From NCBI RefSeq assembly GCF_014773485.1, contig NZ_JACXBP010000011.1, positions 1 to 64,000 on the forward strand: a DNA stretch of 64,000 bases. The letters run 5' to 3'. Within the stretch, counting starts at the first letter, position 1; each line of letters begins with the position of its first letter. Under the pieces are notes generated by a model. The model was not told the origin of the DNA. It did not search any database and saw only the letters and a list, made by a program, of their open reading frames with translations. The translations under genes were made by a program, and so were the position numbers. Source of the DNA: Erwinia aphidicola (GTDB lineage: Bacteria; Pseudomonadota; Gammaproteobacteria; Enterobacterales; Enterobacteriaceae). Positions 36,743 to 45,661 of this stretch are shown here, one piece after another.

Positions 36743-37489
36743 ATGGCCGTTTGGGTCAATGCCCGCGTCAGTAAAGTGATCGACTGGACCGACAGTTTAT
36801 TTAGCCTGATCGTCAACGCCCCCATCGACCCCTTCACCGCCGGTCAGTACGCAAAACTGTCGCTGGAGATTGACGGTGAACGCGTGGTGCGCGCTTACTC
36901 CTTCGTCAATGCTCCCAGCAATGAGAACCTGGAGTTCTACCTGGTGACGGTGCCGGAAGGAAAGCTCAGCCCGCGTCTGCACGCGCTGAAACCGGGCGAT
37001 GAAGTGATGATTACCCAGGACGCACAGGGCTTCTTCGTCATCGACGAAATTTCCGAGTGTAAGAACCTGTGGATGCTGGCAACCGGCACCGCTATCGGCC
37101 CGTATCTGTCGATTCTGGAGGAGGGTAAAGGGCTTGAGCGCTTCGAGAATATTGTGCTGCTGCACGCGGCACGCTATGCGCAGGACCTGAGCTATCTGCC
37201 GCAGATGCAGGAGCTGCAGCAGCGCTACAACGGCCAGCTGCAGATCCAGACCGTGGTCAGCCGCGAGGAGAGCCCGGGCTCACTGACCGGCCGCGTCCCG
37301 GCCCTGATTGAGAGCGGCCAGCTGGAAGCCGCTACCGGGCTGACCATTGATGCCGAAACCTGCCACGTCATGCTGTGCGGCAACCCGCAAATGGTGCGAG
37401 ACACTCAGCTGGTGCTGAAGGAGACGCGCGGCATGCGTAAACATCTCAAGCGCAAGCCGGGCCATATGACCAGCGAGCACTACTGGTAA
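36743..37489 (+). CDS. fpr: ferredoxin/flavodoxin-NADP+ reductase Fpr
   Basis: FAD enzyme transferring electrons from NADPH to flavodoxin or ferredoxin, supporting radical enzymes and redox-stress recovery. It has 248 residues, the same as E. coli Fpr. The FAD-binding RAYSFVNAP, the NADP loop ATGTAIGPYLS and the C-terminal aromatic residue (EHYW) are present. The last 10 bp overlap the convergent yiiR end. Confidence 0.96.
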   Translation: MAVWVNARVSKVIDWTDSLFSLIVNAPIDPFTAGQYAKLSLEIDGERVVRAYSFVNAPSNENLEFYLVTVPEGKLSPRLHALKPGDEVMITQDAQGFFVIDEISECKNLWMLATGTAIGPYLSILEEGKGLERFENIVLLHAARYAQDLSYLPQMQELQQRYNGQLQIQTVVSREESPGSLTGRVPALIESGQLEAATGLTIDAETCHVMLCGNPQMVRDTQLVLKETRGMRKHLKRKPGHMTSEHYW

Positions 37490-37923
37490 TCAACCGCCCG
37501 CCGGCGCAGAAATGCCACCGACTGCGCCGGTTTGCCAAAGCGGTTATCACCGGGCGTGCCGGCAAGGGCTCCCAGCTCCACCAGCATACTGACGAGGATC
37601 AGCGTCGGGATAAAGCGCCCCACCAGCCACTGCGCCTCACCGGGCAGCATGGCCCAGTGCCCGGCCATCAGCATCCAGCCCAGCACCAGCAGCAGCGCCC
37701 ACTGCCCGCCTTTATTGCGGTCATGCAGCCGCTTGACCAGCACCGCACTGCTCGGCCACAGCAGCGCCACCACGCAGAACGCGGCGGTCTGCGTGTCGAC
37801 CAGGCCTTGACCGGCAATCGTAAACAGCAATACCAGAAGCAGCAGCCAGGTGGCCTGCCATATCCAGAAGTCGCGCCGCCCCAGCCGGCCACGAAAAGAG
37901 AAACACCACTGTTGTAAGGTCAT
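37480..37923 (-). CDS. yiiR: YiiR family membrane protein (DUF805)
   Basis: Inner-membrane protein of 147 residues, unknown function, with about four transmembrane segments after a conserved soluble opening (LQQWCFSFRGRLGRRDFWIW). It matches E. coli YiiR (146 aa). The conserved LVKRLHDRNKGG loop is the DUF805 hallmark. The start is taken at 37923 (MTLQQW), the conserved position; a longer frame to 38058 adds unrelated residues. Divergent from yiiQ, convergent with fpr. Confidence 0.9.
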   Translation of the reverse strand: MTLQQWCFSFRGRLGRRDFWIWQATWLLLLVLLFTIAGQGLVDTQTAAFCVVALLWPSSAVLVKRLHDRNKGGQWALLLVLGWMLMAGHWAMLPGEAQWLVGRFIPTLILVSMLVELGALAGTPGDNRFGKPAQSVAFLRRRAVDYQ

Positions 37924-38014
37924 TATTTTTATCTCTGAGTTCCAGGTGCCTTTGACTTTACCGGTCATTGTCCGTTTTAATCTTGAGCTGAGTTTACTGG
38001 TTAGGGCCGATGAA

Positions 38015-38608
38015 ATGAAGAATGCACGATGGGCAGGGATTGCACTGCTAACCACCATGACCTTCGCGGTGGCTCACGCAGCGCCTGAGCCCCAGGCGCG
38101 AACCGAACATCTGCCGGCAGCCCCGTATTTGCAGGCGGGTTCTCCCACCTTTGATATGACTATCGGCCAGTTTCGCGAAAAGTATAATGCTGCCAACACA
38201 ACGTTACCGTTAAGTGAATATCGCGCCATTGACAGTAGCGGCGACAAAAGCAATTTGACGCGTGCTGCCAGCAAGATCAACGAAAATCTTTACTCCTCAA
38301 CGGCACTGGAGCACGGCACCGGCAAAGTCAAAACGCTGCAGATCACCTGGCTACCTATCCCCGGGCCGGAGCAAAAAGCCTCGCGCGATAAAGCCCTGGC
38401 GTATATGGCCGCGTTTGTGCGCTATTTTGAACCGATGTTGAGCAATGAACAGTCCCTGAAGCGCGTCAATGACCTGCTGGCAAAGGGTAAAGGCTCCCGA
38501 TATTTCCAGCAAACCGAAGGCGCACTGCGCTATATCGTTGCTGATAATGGCGAAAAAGGGCTGACGTTTGCCGTCGAGCCGCTGAAACTGGCGCTGGCTG
38601 CCCCCTGA
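38015..38608 (+). CDS. yiiQ: YiiQ family secreted protein (DUF1454)
   Basis: Predicted periplasmic protein of 197 residues with a signal peptide (about 1-22, ending VAHA). It matches E. coli YiiQ (199 aa) through FREKYNAANTTLPLSEYRAI-like and LTRAASKINENLYSSTALE segments and the shared EGALRYIVADNGEKGLTFA end. Function unknown. The start at 38015 (MKNARWAG) begins the signal peptide. It lies upstream of tpiA as in E. coli. Confidence 0.9.
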   Translation: MKNARWAGIALLTTMTFAVAHAAPEPQARTEHLPAAPYLQAGSPTFDMTIGQFREKYNAANTTLPLSEYRAIDSSGDKSNLTRAASKINENLYSSTALEHGTGKVKTLQITWLPIPGPEQKASRDKALAYMAAFVRYFEPMLSNEQSLKRVNDLLAKGKGSRYFQQTEGALRYIVADNGEKGLTFAVEPLKLALAAP

Positions 38609-38726
38609 GAGCGGATGCGCAAAGGATGACGAAAAGCAAAGCCTTTGCGATGTTTGATCTCTATACTGTCTGGCAGACAATGCTGCCCGTTGGCAGCTTT
38701 AATACTCTCAAAGCGTGGAGGATAGA

Positions 38727-39494
38727 ATGCGACATCCATTAGTTATGGGTAACTGGAAACTGAACGGTAACAAACAGATGGTCAACGAGCTGATCGCCGG
38801 TCTGCGTACCGAGCTGAGCGGCGTTGATGGTTGTGGCGTAGCGATTGCTCCGCCTGTGATGTATCTGGATCAGGCTAAACACGCCATTTCCGGTAGCCAC
38901 ATCACTCTGGGTGCGCAGAACGTCGACGTTAACCTGTCTGGCGCCTTCACCGGTGAAGTTTCTGCTGACATGCTGAAAGATCTTGGCGCAGAGTACATCA
39001 TCATTGGTCACTCTGAGCGCCGTACCTACCACGCGGAAAGCGACGAGCTGATCGCCAAAAAATTCGCCGTGCTGAAAGCGGCTGGCCTGACCCCGGTGCT
39101 GTGCATCGGCGAAACCGAAGCTGAAAACGAAGCGGGCAAAACCGAAGAAGTTTGCGCACGTCAGATCGACGCCGTGCTGAACAGCCAGGGCGCTGAGGCG
39201 TTCAACGGCGTGGTTGTGGCTTACGAGCCAGTCTGGGCCATCGGAACCGGTAAATCAGCGACTCCAGCGCAGGCTCAGGCCGTGCACAAGTTTATCCGTG
39301 ACCATATCGCGAAGAAAGATGCTGCTGTGGCCGCTCAGGTCATCATCCAGTACGGCGGTTCCGTCAACGACAAAAACGCGGCAGAGCTGTTTGCTCAGCC
39401 AGATATCGACGGTGCCCTGGTGGGCGGCGCATCGCTGAAAGCTGACGCTTTCGCGGTGATCGTTAAAGCAGCTGCCGCTGCGAAAAAAGCCTGA
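38727..39494 (+). CDS. tpiA: triosephosphate isomerase TpiA
   Basis: Interconverts dihydroxyacetone phosphate and glyceraldehyde 3-phosphate in glycolysis. It has 255 residues, like E. coli. Catalytic residues are Lys11 in GNWKLN, His95 in IIGHSERR and Glu167 in AYEPVWAIGTG; the phosphate loop is QYGGSVN. The start at 38727 (MRHPLVMG) lies 7 bp after GGAGGA; an ATG 12 bp upstream overlaps the Shine-Dalgarno and is rejected. Confidence 0.98.
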   Translation: MRHPLVMGNWKLNGNKQMVNELIAGLRTELSGVDGCGVAIAPPVMYLDQAKHAISGSHITLGAQNVDVNLSGAFTGEVSADMLKDLGAEYIIIGHSERRTYHAESDELIAKKFAVLKAAGLTPVLCIGETEAENEAGKTEEVCARQIDAVLNSQGAEAFNGVVVAYEPVWAIGTGKSATPAQAQAVHKFIRDHIAKKDAAVAAQVIIQYGGSVNDKNAAELFAQPDIDGALVGGASLKADAFAVIVKAAAAAKKA

Positions 39495-39502
39495 TGATCT
39501 CC

Positions 39503-39524
39503 CCCTGCCCCTCCCGGGGCAGGG
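39503..39524. terminator. tpiA terminator hairpin
   Basis: CCCTGCCCC-TCCC-GGGGCAGGG (9-bp stem), 8 bp after tpiA and directly beside the end of the convergent regulator gene. The downstream T-run is short (TTTAA). Confidence 0.7.
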
Positions 39525-39525
39525 T

Positions 39526-40962
39526 TTAAGCAAACGCTTCAACCAGCGCTTTCAGCCGCTCTGCACTCTGTACAAACCCCTCTCGTGGCATATTGGTCAC
39601 GCTCAGCACCAGTCCGTTTTGACAGCGCGAACCTGCCTGATACCACACCGACAGCGGTGAGGGAGCCATACCGTATGCCAGCGCCTCGCGCGCGATGCGC
39701 GTATCCCGGCTGCCCGGCGGCAGTACAATCACCACTGCCAGCCCCGCTCGCTGCACCTGCGGGAACAACGGCAGCAGTGCCGCCAGCATCAGCGCCAGCC
39801 GCTCGCTGTAGAGCCGCTTCATGCGACGCAGATGGCGCATAAAGTGACCTTCGTGCATAAACTCCGCGACGGCATTGTGCAGCACGAACGAGGATGCCGG
39901 CGCCATCAGCGCCGCCGCCTCAGAGAAATGCGCTGCCTGCGCTGCCGGCACCACCAGATAGCCCAGCCGCAGCGCCGGGCTAAGGTTTTTACTGAAGGTG
40001 CCAATATGCAGCACCCGGCCGCCGTCCAGCGCAGCCAGCGCAGGGGCAGCACGCCCCTGCAGCTGTAACTCGCCAAGGTAGTCATCCTCGATAATCCAGC
40101 TATTATACTGCTGCGCCCAGCTCAGCAGCGCGCTGCGGCGCGCCAGCGACAGCGTCATTCCCAGCGGCGCCTGCTGTCCGGCCGTCACCAGCGCCGCCGC
40201 GGCATCGGGTGCCAGCCGCAGCCCCTCCGCCACTAAGATCCCCTGTTCATCCACCGGCAGCGGCACGTTCTCGACCCCGGCCAGCGTCAGCGCCTTACGC
40301 GCCAGCAGATAGCCCGGATCTTCCGTCCACACGCGCTGCCCGCGCAGCCCGAGGGCGAGAAAAATCAGCCCGAGCGCCCCGGCATAGCCATTGGTGATAA
40401 TGATTTGCGCCGTATCGCAGCGGATGCCGCGCGCCATCGACAGATAGCTGACCAGCTGCTGGCGCAGCGCCAGGCTACCGCGCGGGTCCGCATAGCCTGT
40501 CGGCTTACTGGCCATTTCACGCGCGTGGCGCGTCACAATGCGCGACCAGACCTTGGCCGGAAACGCATCATCGGCCGGCACGCCCATCTGAAAGGTCAGC
40601 GGCACGCTGTCGAAGGCATGCACGATATCGGCCAGCGGCGGCAGCACCGCCGATTCAGGCTGCGGGCTACGGGTTGCCAGCGGGCGCGTGACCTCCGCCA
40701 CCCAAGTGCCCGCGGCGCCTTTCGCCACCAGCAGCTGGCTGTCGACCAGCATGTCATACGCCGCACGCACGGTGCCGCGCGCCACGCCGAGCTGGGCCGC
40801 CAGGTCACGACAGGAAGGCACCCGGGCGCCGGGCGTCAGCCGCCCCTCTTCCACCGCCTGGCCGATCGCATTGCGGATCTGCTCGCTGAGCGAGTGGGTA
40901 GAATCGCGTGTTAACGCAATATCCAGCCCCGATGGACCACTGTTTTTGTCAATTCCTGGCAC
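39526..40962 (-). CDS. MocR-type regulator (GntR HTH + aminotransferase domain)
   Basis: PLP-dependent transcription regulator of 478 residues. A winged GntR helix-turn-helix lies at about 22-88 (VPSCRDLAAQLGVARGTVRAAYD), followed by a fold-type I aminotransferase-like domain (about 125-475) with the PLP lysine at Lys325 (GTFSKNLSP) and IEDDYLGEL supplying the pyridine-contacting Asp. The family includes PdxR, GabR and TauR; I cannot say which ligand this one senses. It is divergent from an AhpD-like gene across a 59-bp gap, the usual position of a direct target. First gene of the accessory block after tpiA. Confidence 0.9.
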   Translation of the reverse strand: MPGIDKNSGPSGLDIALTRDSTHSLSEQIRNAIGQAVEEGRLTPGARVPSCRDLAAQLGVARGTVRAAYDMLVDSQLLVAKGAAGTWVAEVTRPLATRSPQPESAVLPPLADIVHAFDSVPLTFQMGVPADDAFPAKVWSRIVTRHAREMASKPTGYADPRGSLALRQQLVSYLSMARGIRCDTAQIIITNGYAGALGLIFLALGLRGQRVWTEDPGYLLARKALTLAGVENVPLPVDEQGILVAEGLRLAPDAAAALVTAGQQAPLGMTLSLARRSALLSWAQQYNSWIIEDDYLGELQLQGRAAPALAALDGGRVLHIGTFSKNLSPALRLGYLVVPAAQAAHFSEAAALMAPASSFVLHNAVAEFMHEGHFMRHLRRMKRLYSERLALMLAALLPLFPQVQRAGLAVVIVLPPGSRDTRIAREALAYGMAPSPLSVWYQAGSRCQNGLVLSVTNMPREGFVQSAERLKALVEAFA

Positions 40963-41021
40963 TTTCGGCTACCCATAAAACCGGTAAAAATAACGCCCTG
41001 ACCCGCTAAGAGGAAAAGACA

Positions 41022-41477
41022 ATGAGTGAACGTATCGACTTTAATGCCACATCACCTGCAGGAATGAAAGCGCTGGCCGGCGTCTACGGCTACGTCGCAC
41101 AGAGCGGCCTTTCACAAGAACTGATCGAGCTTATCTTCCTGCGCGTCTCGCAGATTAACGGCTGTGCTTACTGTATCGATATGCACACCAAAGCGTTACA
41201 TAAAGCGGGCATGCCGTGGGACAAAATTGTGCTCACTCAGGTGTGGGAAGAGGCGGGGAACTGGTTCTCTAAGCGTGAAGGTGCCGCGCTGGCCTGGGCC
41301 GAATCTCTGACGCTGATTGCCACCACTCACGCGCCGGATGCGGTTTTTGCCGCAGTGCAAGCGGAATTTAGCGACAAAGAAATTAGCGACATGGTGATCG
41401 CCATAGGTTTGATGAATGCTTACAACCGGCTGGCCATCAGCCTGCGCAAATTACCTGCCAGCGCCCCACGCGACTAA
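41022..41477 (+). CDS. carboxymuconolactone decarboxylase / AhpD-like protein
   Basis: All-helical protein of 151 residues with the redox motif CAYC (Cys48-Cys51) followed by IDMHTKALHKAG, typical of the AhpD-like branch of the carboxymuconolactone decarboxylase superfamily. Proteins of this branch usually act as alkylhydroperoxidases or disulfide reductants, but the substrate is unknown here. Its ATG lies behind AAGAGGAAAAGACA. The divergent MocR regulator suggests control by a PLP- or amine-related signal. Confidence 0.88.
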   Translation: MSERIDFNATSPAGMKALAGVYGYVAQSGLSQELIELIFLRVSQINGCAYCIDMHTKALHKAGMPWDKIVLTQVWEEAGNWFSKREGAALAWAESLTLIATTHAPDAVFAAVQAEFSDKEISDMVIAIGLMNAYNRLAISLRKLPASAPRD

Positions 41478-41799
41478 CCCCTTCCTGTTCAGAGAGTTAC
41501 CCCTCAAATTCCTGTGGAATTTTCAACATTGCAGCGGGCCGTTTAACGGCCCGTATAAATGTTACTTATTTTATTTTCCCTATCATTCTCATTTTTAATC
41601 TTTAAACACTTTTTTAATTAGCCCGTAACAATGGTATATTTCTGACGCTTTTGCATCGCGATTAAACCTGCATCAGATCGGTGGTTTTTCGCTATCTGCA
41701 ATCCTGAAAGGGCGAGGCAGTCCGACTGATTCCAGAAGATTCAGCGCTGTTACTCTACTTAACATGTTGATTTCCTTCAATACACGGAGATGTCGTCTC
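41478..41799. other. intergenic region before mqo
   Basis: 322 bp. It contains a hairpin CGGGCCGTT/AACGGCCCG (41535-41553), probably the end of the AhpD-like gene, then an AT-rich stretch with a -10-like TATATT near 41634 that may be the mqo promoter. A small in-frame reading frame on the minus strand (about 41673-41765) has no recognisable product. No other element was recognised. Confidence 0.5.
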
Positions 41800-43359
41800 A
41801 TGCGCAAACTGGCAGTAGAGAAACACGTCGATGTATTACTAATCGGTGGTGGCGTCATGAGCGCCACGTTAGGTACCTACCTGCAAGAGCTGGAGCCACA
41901 GTGGCATATCAGCATGGTAGAGCGTCTGGACAGTGTGGCGGAAGAGAGCTCGAACGGCTGGAACAATGCCGGTACCGGGCACTCCGCGCTAATGGAGCTG
42001 AACTACACGCCAGAAAAAGCCGACGGTTCGGTCGAGATCAAAAAAGCGGTGGAAATTAACGAAGCCTTCCAGATTTCCCGCCGTTTCTGGGCACACCAGG
42101 TGCAGCGTAACGTGCTGCGCAACCCAAAAAGCTTTGTTACCAGCGTCTCGCATATGAGCTTCGTCTGGGGCGAAGAGAACGTGAAGTTCCTGAAAAAGCG
42201 CTACAGCGCCCTGCAAAACAGCACGCTGTTCCGCGGCATGGAATTTTCTGAGGACCCGGACCTGATCCGCCAGTGGGTGCCGCTGGTGATGGAAGGGCGC
42301 GACGTCAGCCAGAAAGTGGCGGCTACGCGCATCCCGACCGGTACCGACGTCAACTTCGGCGAGATTACCCGCCAGCTGATCGCCTCACTGCAAAAAAGCG
42401 AGCGCTTCGAGCGCCAGACCAGCCATGAAGTGCGGGCGATCAAACGCGCCGCCGACAATAGCTGGACGGTCAGCGTTTACGACCTGAAAAGCGGTGAGCA
42501 GCAGACGATCCATGCAAAATACGTGTTTATCGGTGCCGGCGGCGCAGCCCTGACGCTGCTGCAGGAATCCGGTATTCCGGAAGCGAAAAACTACGCGGGT
42601 TTCCCGGTGGGCGGCGAGTTTCTCGTCACCGACAATCCGGAAATTGTCGCCCGTCATCAGGCGAAGGTTTACGGCAAAGCGTCCGTGGGCGCGCCACCGA
42701 TGTCGGTGCCGCACCTCGACAGCCGCACGCTGGACGGCAAGCAGGTGCTGCTGTTCGGGCCGTTCGCCACCTTCTCCACCAAATTCCTCAAGCAGGGCTC
42801 GCTGTGGGATATGTTCGGCTCCATCACCCCGTCGAATCTTTTGCCGATGATGCGCGTGGGGCTGGATAACTTTGACCTGGTAAAATACCTGGTCGGCCAG
42901 GTGATGCTGAGCGCGGACGACCGCATCAGCGCGCTGCGCGAATACTTCCCGGAGGCAGAGAAAGCCGACTGGCGCCTGGTGAAAGCCGGGCAGCGCGTGC
43001 AGATCATTCAGAAAGATGCCGATAAAGGCGGCGTGCTGAAGCTGGGTACTGAAGTGGTCACCTCCGAGGATGGCACCATCTCTGCCCTGCTGGGCGCATC
43101 TCCTGGCGCCTCAACGGCAGCGCCGATCATGCTGGATTTGATGAGCAAAGTGTTTAAGCAGCAGATGGCAACGCCTGAATGGCAGAGCAAGCTGAAGGCG
43201 ATTATTCCTTTCTACGGACAGCGCCTGAACGGTAACGTCGCGGCGACCGAGAAAGAGCTGGCCGAGACCAGCCGCATTCTGCAGCTGGACTACACGCCAA
43301 TGGCGCCAGCCGCTAACGACGAACCGGTCACTGCGGTAGATTCGGTAATCGGCAAGTAA
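41800..43359 (+). CDS. mqo: malate:quinone oxidoreductase Mqo
   Basis: FAD-dependent peripheral membrane enzyme oxidising malate to oxaloacetate and feeding electrons to the quinone pool, bypassing NAD-dependent malate dehydrogenase. It has 519 residues. The FAD-binding GxGxxG variant LLIGGGVMSATLGTYL is at the N-terminus; NGWNNAGTGHSALMELNYTP and the C-terminal GASPGASTAAPIMLDLM are family signatures. The start at 41800 (MRKLAVEKHVDV) lies behind GGAG with 10-bp spacing; a 12-residue extension is possible. Mqo is the first metabolic gene of the accessory block. Confidence 0.95.
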   Translation: MRKLAVEKHVDVLLIGGGVMSATLGTYLQELEPQWHISMVERLDSVAEESSNGWNNAGTGHSALMELNYTPEKADGSVEIKKAVEINEAFQISRRFWAHQVQRNVLRNPKSFVTSVSHMSFVWGEENVKFLKKRYSALQNSTLFRGMEFSEDPDLIRQWVPLVMEGRDVSQKVAATRIPTGTDVNFGEITRQLIASLQKSERFERQTSHEVRAIKRAADNSWTVSVYDLKSGEQQTIHAKYVFIGAGGAALTLLQESGIPEAKNYAGFPVGGEFLVTDNPEIVARHQAKVYGKASVGAPPMSVPHLDSRTLDGKQVLLFGPFATFSTKFLKQGSLWDMFGSITPSNLLPMMRVGLDNFDLVKYLVGQVMLSADDRISALREYFPEAEKADWRLVKAGQRVQIIQKDADKGGVLKLGTEVVTSEDGTISALLGASPGASTAAPIMLDLMSKVFKQQMATPEWQSKLKAIIPFYGQRLNGNVAATEKELAETSRILQLDYTPMAPAANDEPVTAVDSVIGK

Positions 43360-43368
43360 TCGGTTTAC

Positions 43369-43416
43369 GGGCGCGGTATGCCACGCCCGTACGTAGGGGT
43401 CGGGCATGCCCGACCC
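43369..43416. repeat. inverted REP pair between mqo and a LysE-type gene
   Basis: Left hairpin GGGCG/CGCCC enclosing GGTATGCC and ending in GTAC, a one-base variant of the CTAC foot (43369-43392). Immediately next comes GTAG with the perfect 20-bp palindrome GGGTCGGGCATGCCCGACCC (43393-43416). There is no spacer between the units, unlike the other pairs. Confidence 0.82.
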
Positions 43417-43431
43417 GCTGCGCATTGATGA

Positions 43432-44019
43432 TTACGCCATCTGAAACGCTTCGACTAACATCCACAGGGTCGTCACCAGCAGCGACAGCGCCATCAGGCT
43501 GTTAAACAGCTGCAATTTCCACGCTACCTGCAAATGCTTGCCCAGGCGATCGCCCATCGCTGCCCACAGTAAAATGCACGGCAGGTTCAGCGCCATAAAG
43601 CCGAGCATTACCGTCAGGATGGTGCTGTTAACGGTGTACATCAGCGCCACATTTATCGCCATCAGCCACGCTTTCGGGTTCACTGCCTGAAATAACACCC
43701 CGCCAATAAACGTCATCGGCCGCGCTTTCTCACGCATCTCCGGCGCGCCGGAGCGGTAGATTTTCCACGACAGCCACAGCAGGTAGACGCAGCCGACCAG
43801 CGTCAGCGGCAGGCGAATCGCCGACATCCACTGCAACAGTACCTCCAGTAGCCCTCCGGCCAGCGCCGTTTGCAGCGCACAGCCGACCAGAATGCCGCTG
43901 ACCATTGGCAGCGTGCGGCGCATGCCGAAGTTAACCCCGGAAGTCGCCAACAGCATATTGTTCGGGCCTGGCGTAATCGACATCACGGTGACGTAGCTGA
44001 TAAATGAGGGATCGAGCAT
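43432..44019 (-). CDS. LysE/RhtB family exporter
   Basis: Membrane protein of 195 residues with about six hydrophobic segments and the family signature SITPGPNNMLLATSGVNFG near the N-terminus, plus the FQAVNPKAWLMA segment. Members export amino acids such as lysine, threonine, homoserine or cysteine; the substrate here is unknown. It is divergent (136-bp gap) from a second MocR-type regulator, a common pairing that suggests control by an amino acid or PLP-linked signal. Confidence 0.9.
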   Translation of the reverse strand: MLDPSFISYVTVMSITPGPNNMLLATSGVNFGMRRTLPMVSGILVGCALQTALAGGLLEVLLQWMSAIRLPLTLVGCVYLLWLSWKIYRSGAPEMREKARPMTFIGGVLFQAVNPKAWLMAINVALMYTVNSTILTVMLGFMALNLPCILLWAAMGDRLGKHLQVAWKLQLFNSLMALSLLVTTLWMLVEAFQMA

Positions 44020-44155
44020 GTTAGGTATCCTGCTGTTCAGATGAGGAGACCAGTGTAATCAGCGTCTGGCAATGGTAACAGATGCAGAAACCCGCTATTG
44101 TAATGAGTACAAATTACAATATTTGCAACTGTACCTATTCCTCGAGGAGCACACT

Positions 44156-45607
44156 GTGTCCATTATCGAGCCGCAGGCCACGCTGTACCATCAGCTGGCG
44201 GAAACGCTTGCCGAGGCGATTCGTCAGGGCACCTTTATGCCGGGCAGCCGCCTGCCTGCCATTCGCCGCTGCGCCAGCATCCATCAGGTCAGCGTCAATA
44301 CCGTACTCACCGCTTATGGCATCCTCGAAGATCGCGGTCTGATTGAAGCGCGCCCCCAGTCCGGCTACTACGTGCGCGATGCGCTACCGGCCCTGACGCG
44401 GCAATCCTTTCAGCACAGCAGCGTGCGTTCGCCAGGCCGTGAGAAGCTCGATCTGATCGATGCCGTGTTTGCCGCGCAGAATCACAGTGACTACACCAAT
44501 ATTTCGCTGGCCTGCCCGCAGAGCGGCGATTTCTTCCCGACGGCGAAAATCAGCCGCATTATGGCCTCGCTGCTGCGCCGGGAGCCGCAGCTGATTGGCC
44601 GCTATGCCCTGCCGCCCGGCAGCGTGCGCCTGCGCCGTGAGATAGCCCGGCGCTCGATGGACCTCGGCATCACCATCAGCGCGGAAGACGTCACGCTGAC
44701 GCACGGCTGTATGGAGGCGCTGCAGCTCGGCCTGCGTGCCGTGACTCAGCCGGGCGACTGCGTCGGGGTGGAAACACCCACCTATTTTTATCTGTTTCCA
44801 CTGCTGGCCAGCCTCGGGCTGAAGGTGCTGGAGATCCCCACCGACCCGCAGTACGGGCTGTCGCTCGATGCGCTGGAGCTGCTGCTGCAGGAGAAGCGGA
44901 TAAAGGCGCTGATTGCCATGCCGAATGCGCAGAATCCGCTCGGCAGCAGCATGACGCTGGCCGGGAAAAAACGCCTGGCGCGGCTGGTGAATCAGTATCA
45001 GGTGCCGCTGCTGGAAGACGGGCTGTATGCGGAGCTGCAGTTCTGCTGGCCGCTAACCCCGGCGGTAAAAGCCTTCGACGAAGGCGGCTGGGTGATGTAC
45101 TGCACCAGCTTTACTAAAACCGTCGCGCCGGACTTCCACCTCGGCTGGATTGCCGCCGGGCGCTTTGCTCAGCAGCTGGCGCGCCTGAAGGCGGTCTCGT
45201 CGCTGGCCGAATCGCGCCTGCTGTCGGAAACGCTGGGGCACTTTCTGGAATCGGGTGGCTACGACCATCATCTGCGCTCGCTGCGCCGCCGCTATGCTGC
45301 GCAGCTGGAAGAGGCGCGTGGCATTATCGCCCGCCATTTCCCCCAGGGCACCCGCGCCACGCGGCCCAGCGGCGGGTTTGTTTTCTGGGTAGAGTTACCG
45401 GGCAATGTCGACAGCGTGGAGTTGTTCCACCGCCTGCTGCAGGAGAAGATCTGCCTGACGCCAGGCGCGCTCTACACGCTGTCCGAGCGCTGTAACCACG
45501 CGCTGCGCCTCTCCTGCTGCTATCCGTTTGACGAGCGTTATACCTGGGCTCTGAAACGTACCGGTGCGCTGGCCTGTGAGATGAGCGGGATTGCCGCCGG
45601 GATTTAA
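44156..45607 (+). CDS. MocR-type regulator, YdcR-like
   Basis: PLP-dependent regulator of 483 residues with a GntR-type helix-turn-helix (about 8-75, SRLPAIRRCASIHQVSVNTV) joined to an aminotransferase-like domain with the PLP lysine at Lys321 (CTSFTKTVAPDFHLGW). Its overall sequence resembles E. coli YdcR. The start is taken as GTG at 44156 behind GAGGAG; a longer frame from 44072 runs through the promoter region. It probably regulates the divergent LysE-type exporter. Confidence 0.88.
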   Translation: MSIIEPQATLYHQLAETLAEAIRQGTFMPGSRLPAIRRCASIHQVSVNTVLTAYGILEDRGLIEARPQSGYYVRDALPALTRQSFQHSSVRSPGREKLDLIDAVFAAQNHSDYTNISLACPQSGDFFPTAKISRIMASLLRREPQLIGRYALPPGSVRLRREIARRSMDLGITISAEDVTLTHGCMEALQLGLRAVTQPGDCVGVETPTYFYLFPLLASLGLKVLEIPTDPQYGLSLDALELLLQEKRIKALIAMPNAQNPLGSSMTLAGKKRLARLVNQYQVPLLEDGLYAELQFCWPLTPAVKAFDEGGWVMYCTSFTKTVAPDFHLGWIAAGRFAQQLARLKAVSSLAESRLLSETLGHFLESGGYDHHLRSLRRRYAAQLEEARGIIARHFPQGTRATRPSGGFVFWVELPGNVDSVELFHRLLQEKICLTPGALYTLSERCNHALRLSCCYPFDERYTWALKRTGALACEMSGIAAGI

Positions 45608-45611
45608 CCGC

Positions 45612-45638
45612 GGGTCGACCGAAGAAGAAGGTCGACCC
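45612..45638. repeat. REP-like palindrome after the YdcR-like gene
   Basis: GGGTCGACC-GAAGAAGAA-GGTCGACCC followed by CTGC, a one-base variant of the CTAC foot. A single unit in a convergent junction; the stem is the same as in the units at 50266 and 63818. Confidence 0.78.
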
Positions 45639-45661
45639 CTGCAGGATAAGGACGGTGCTGC

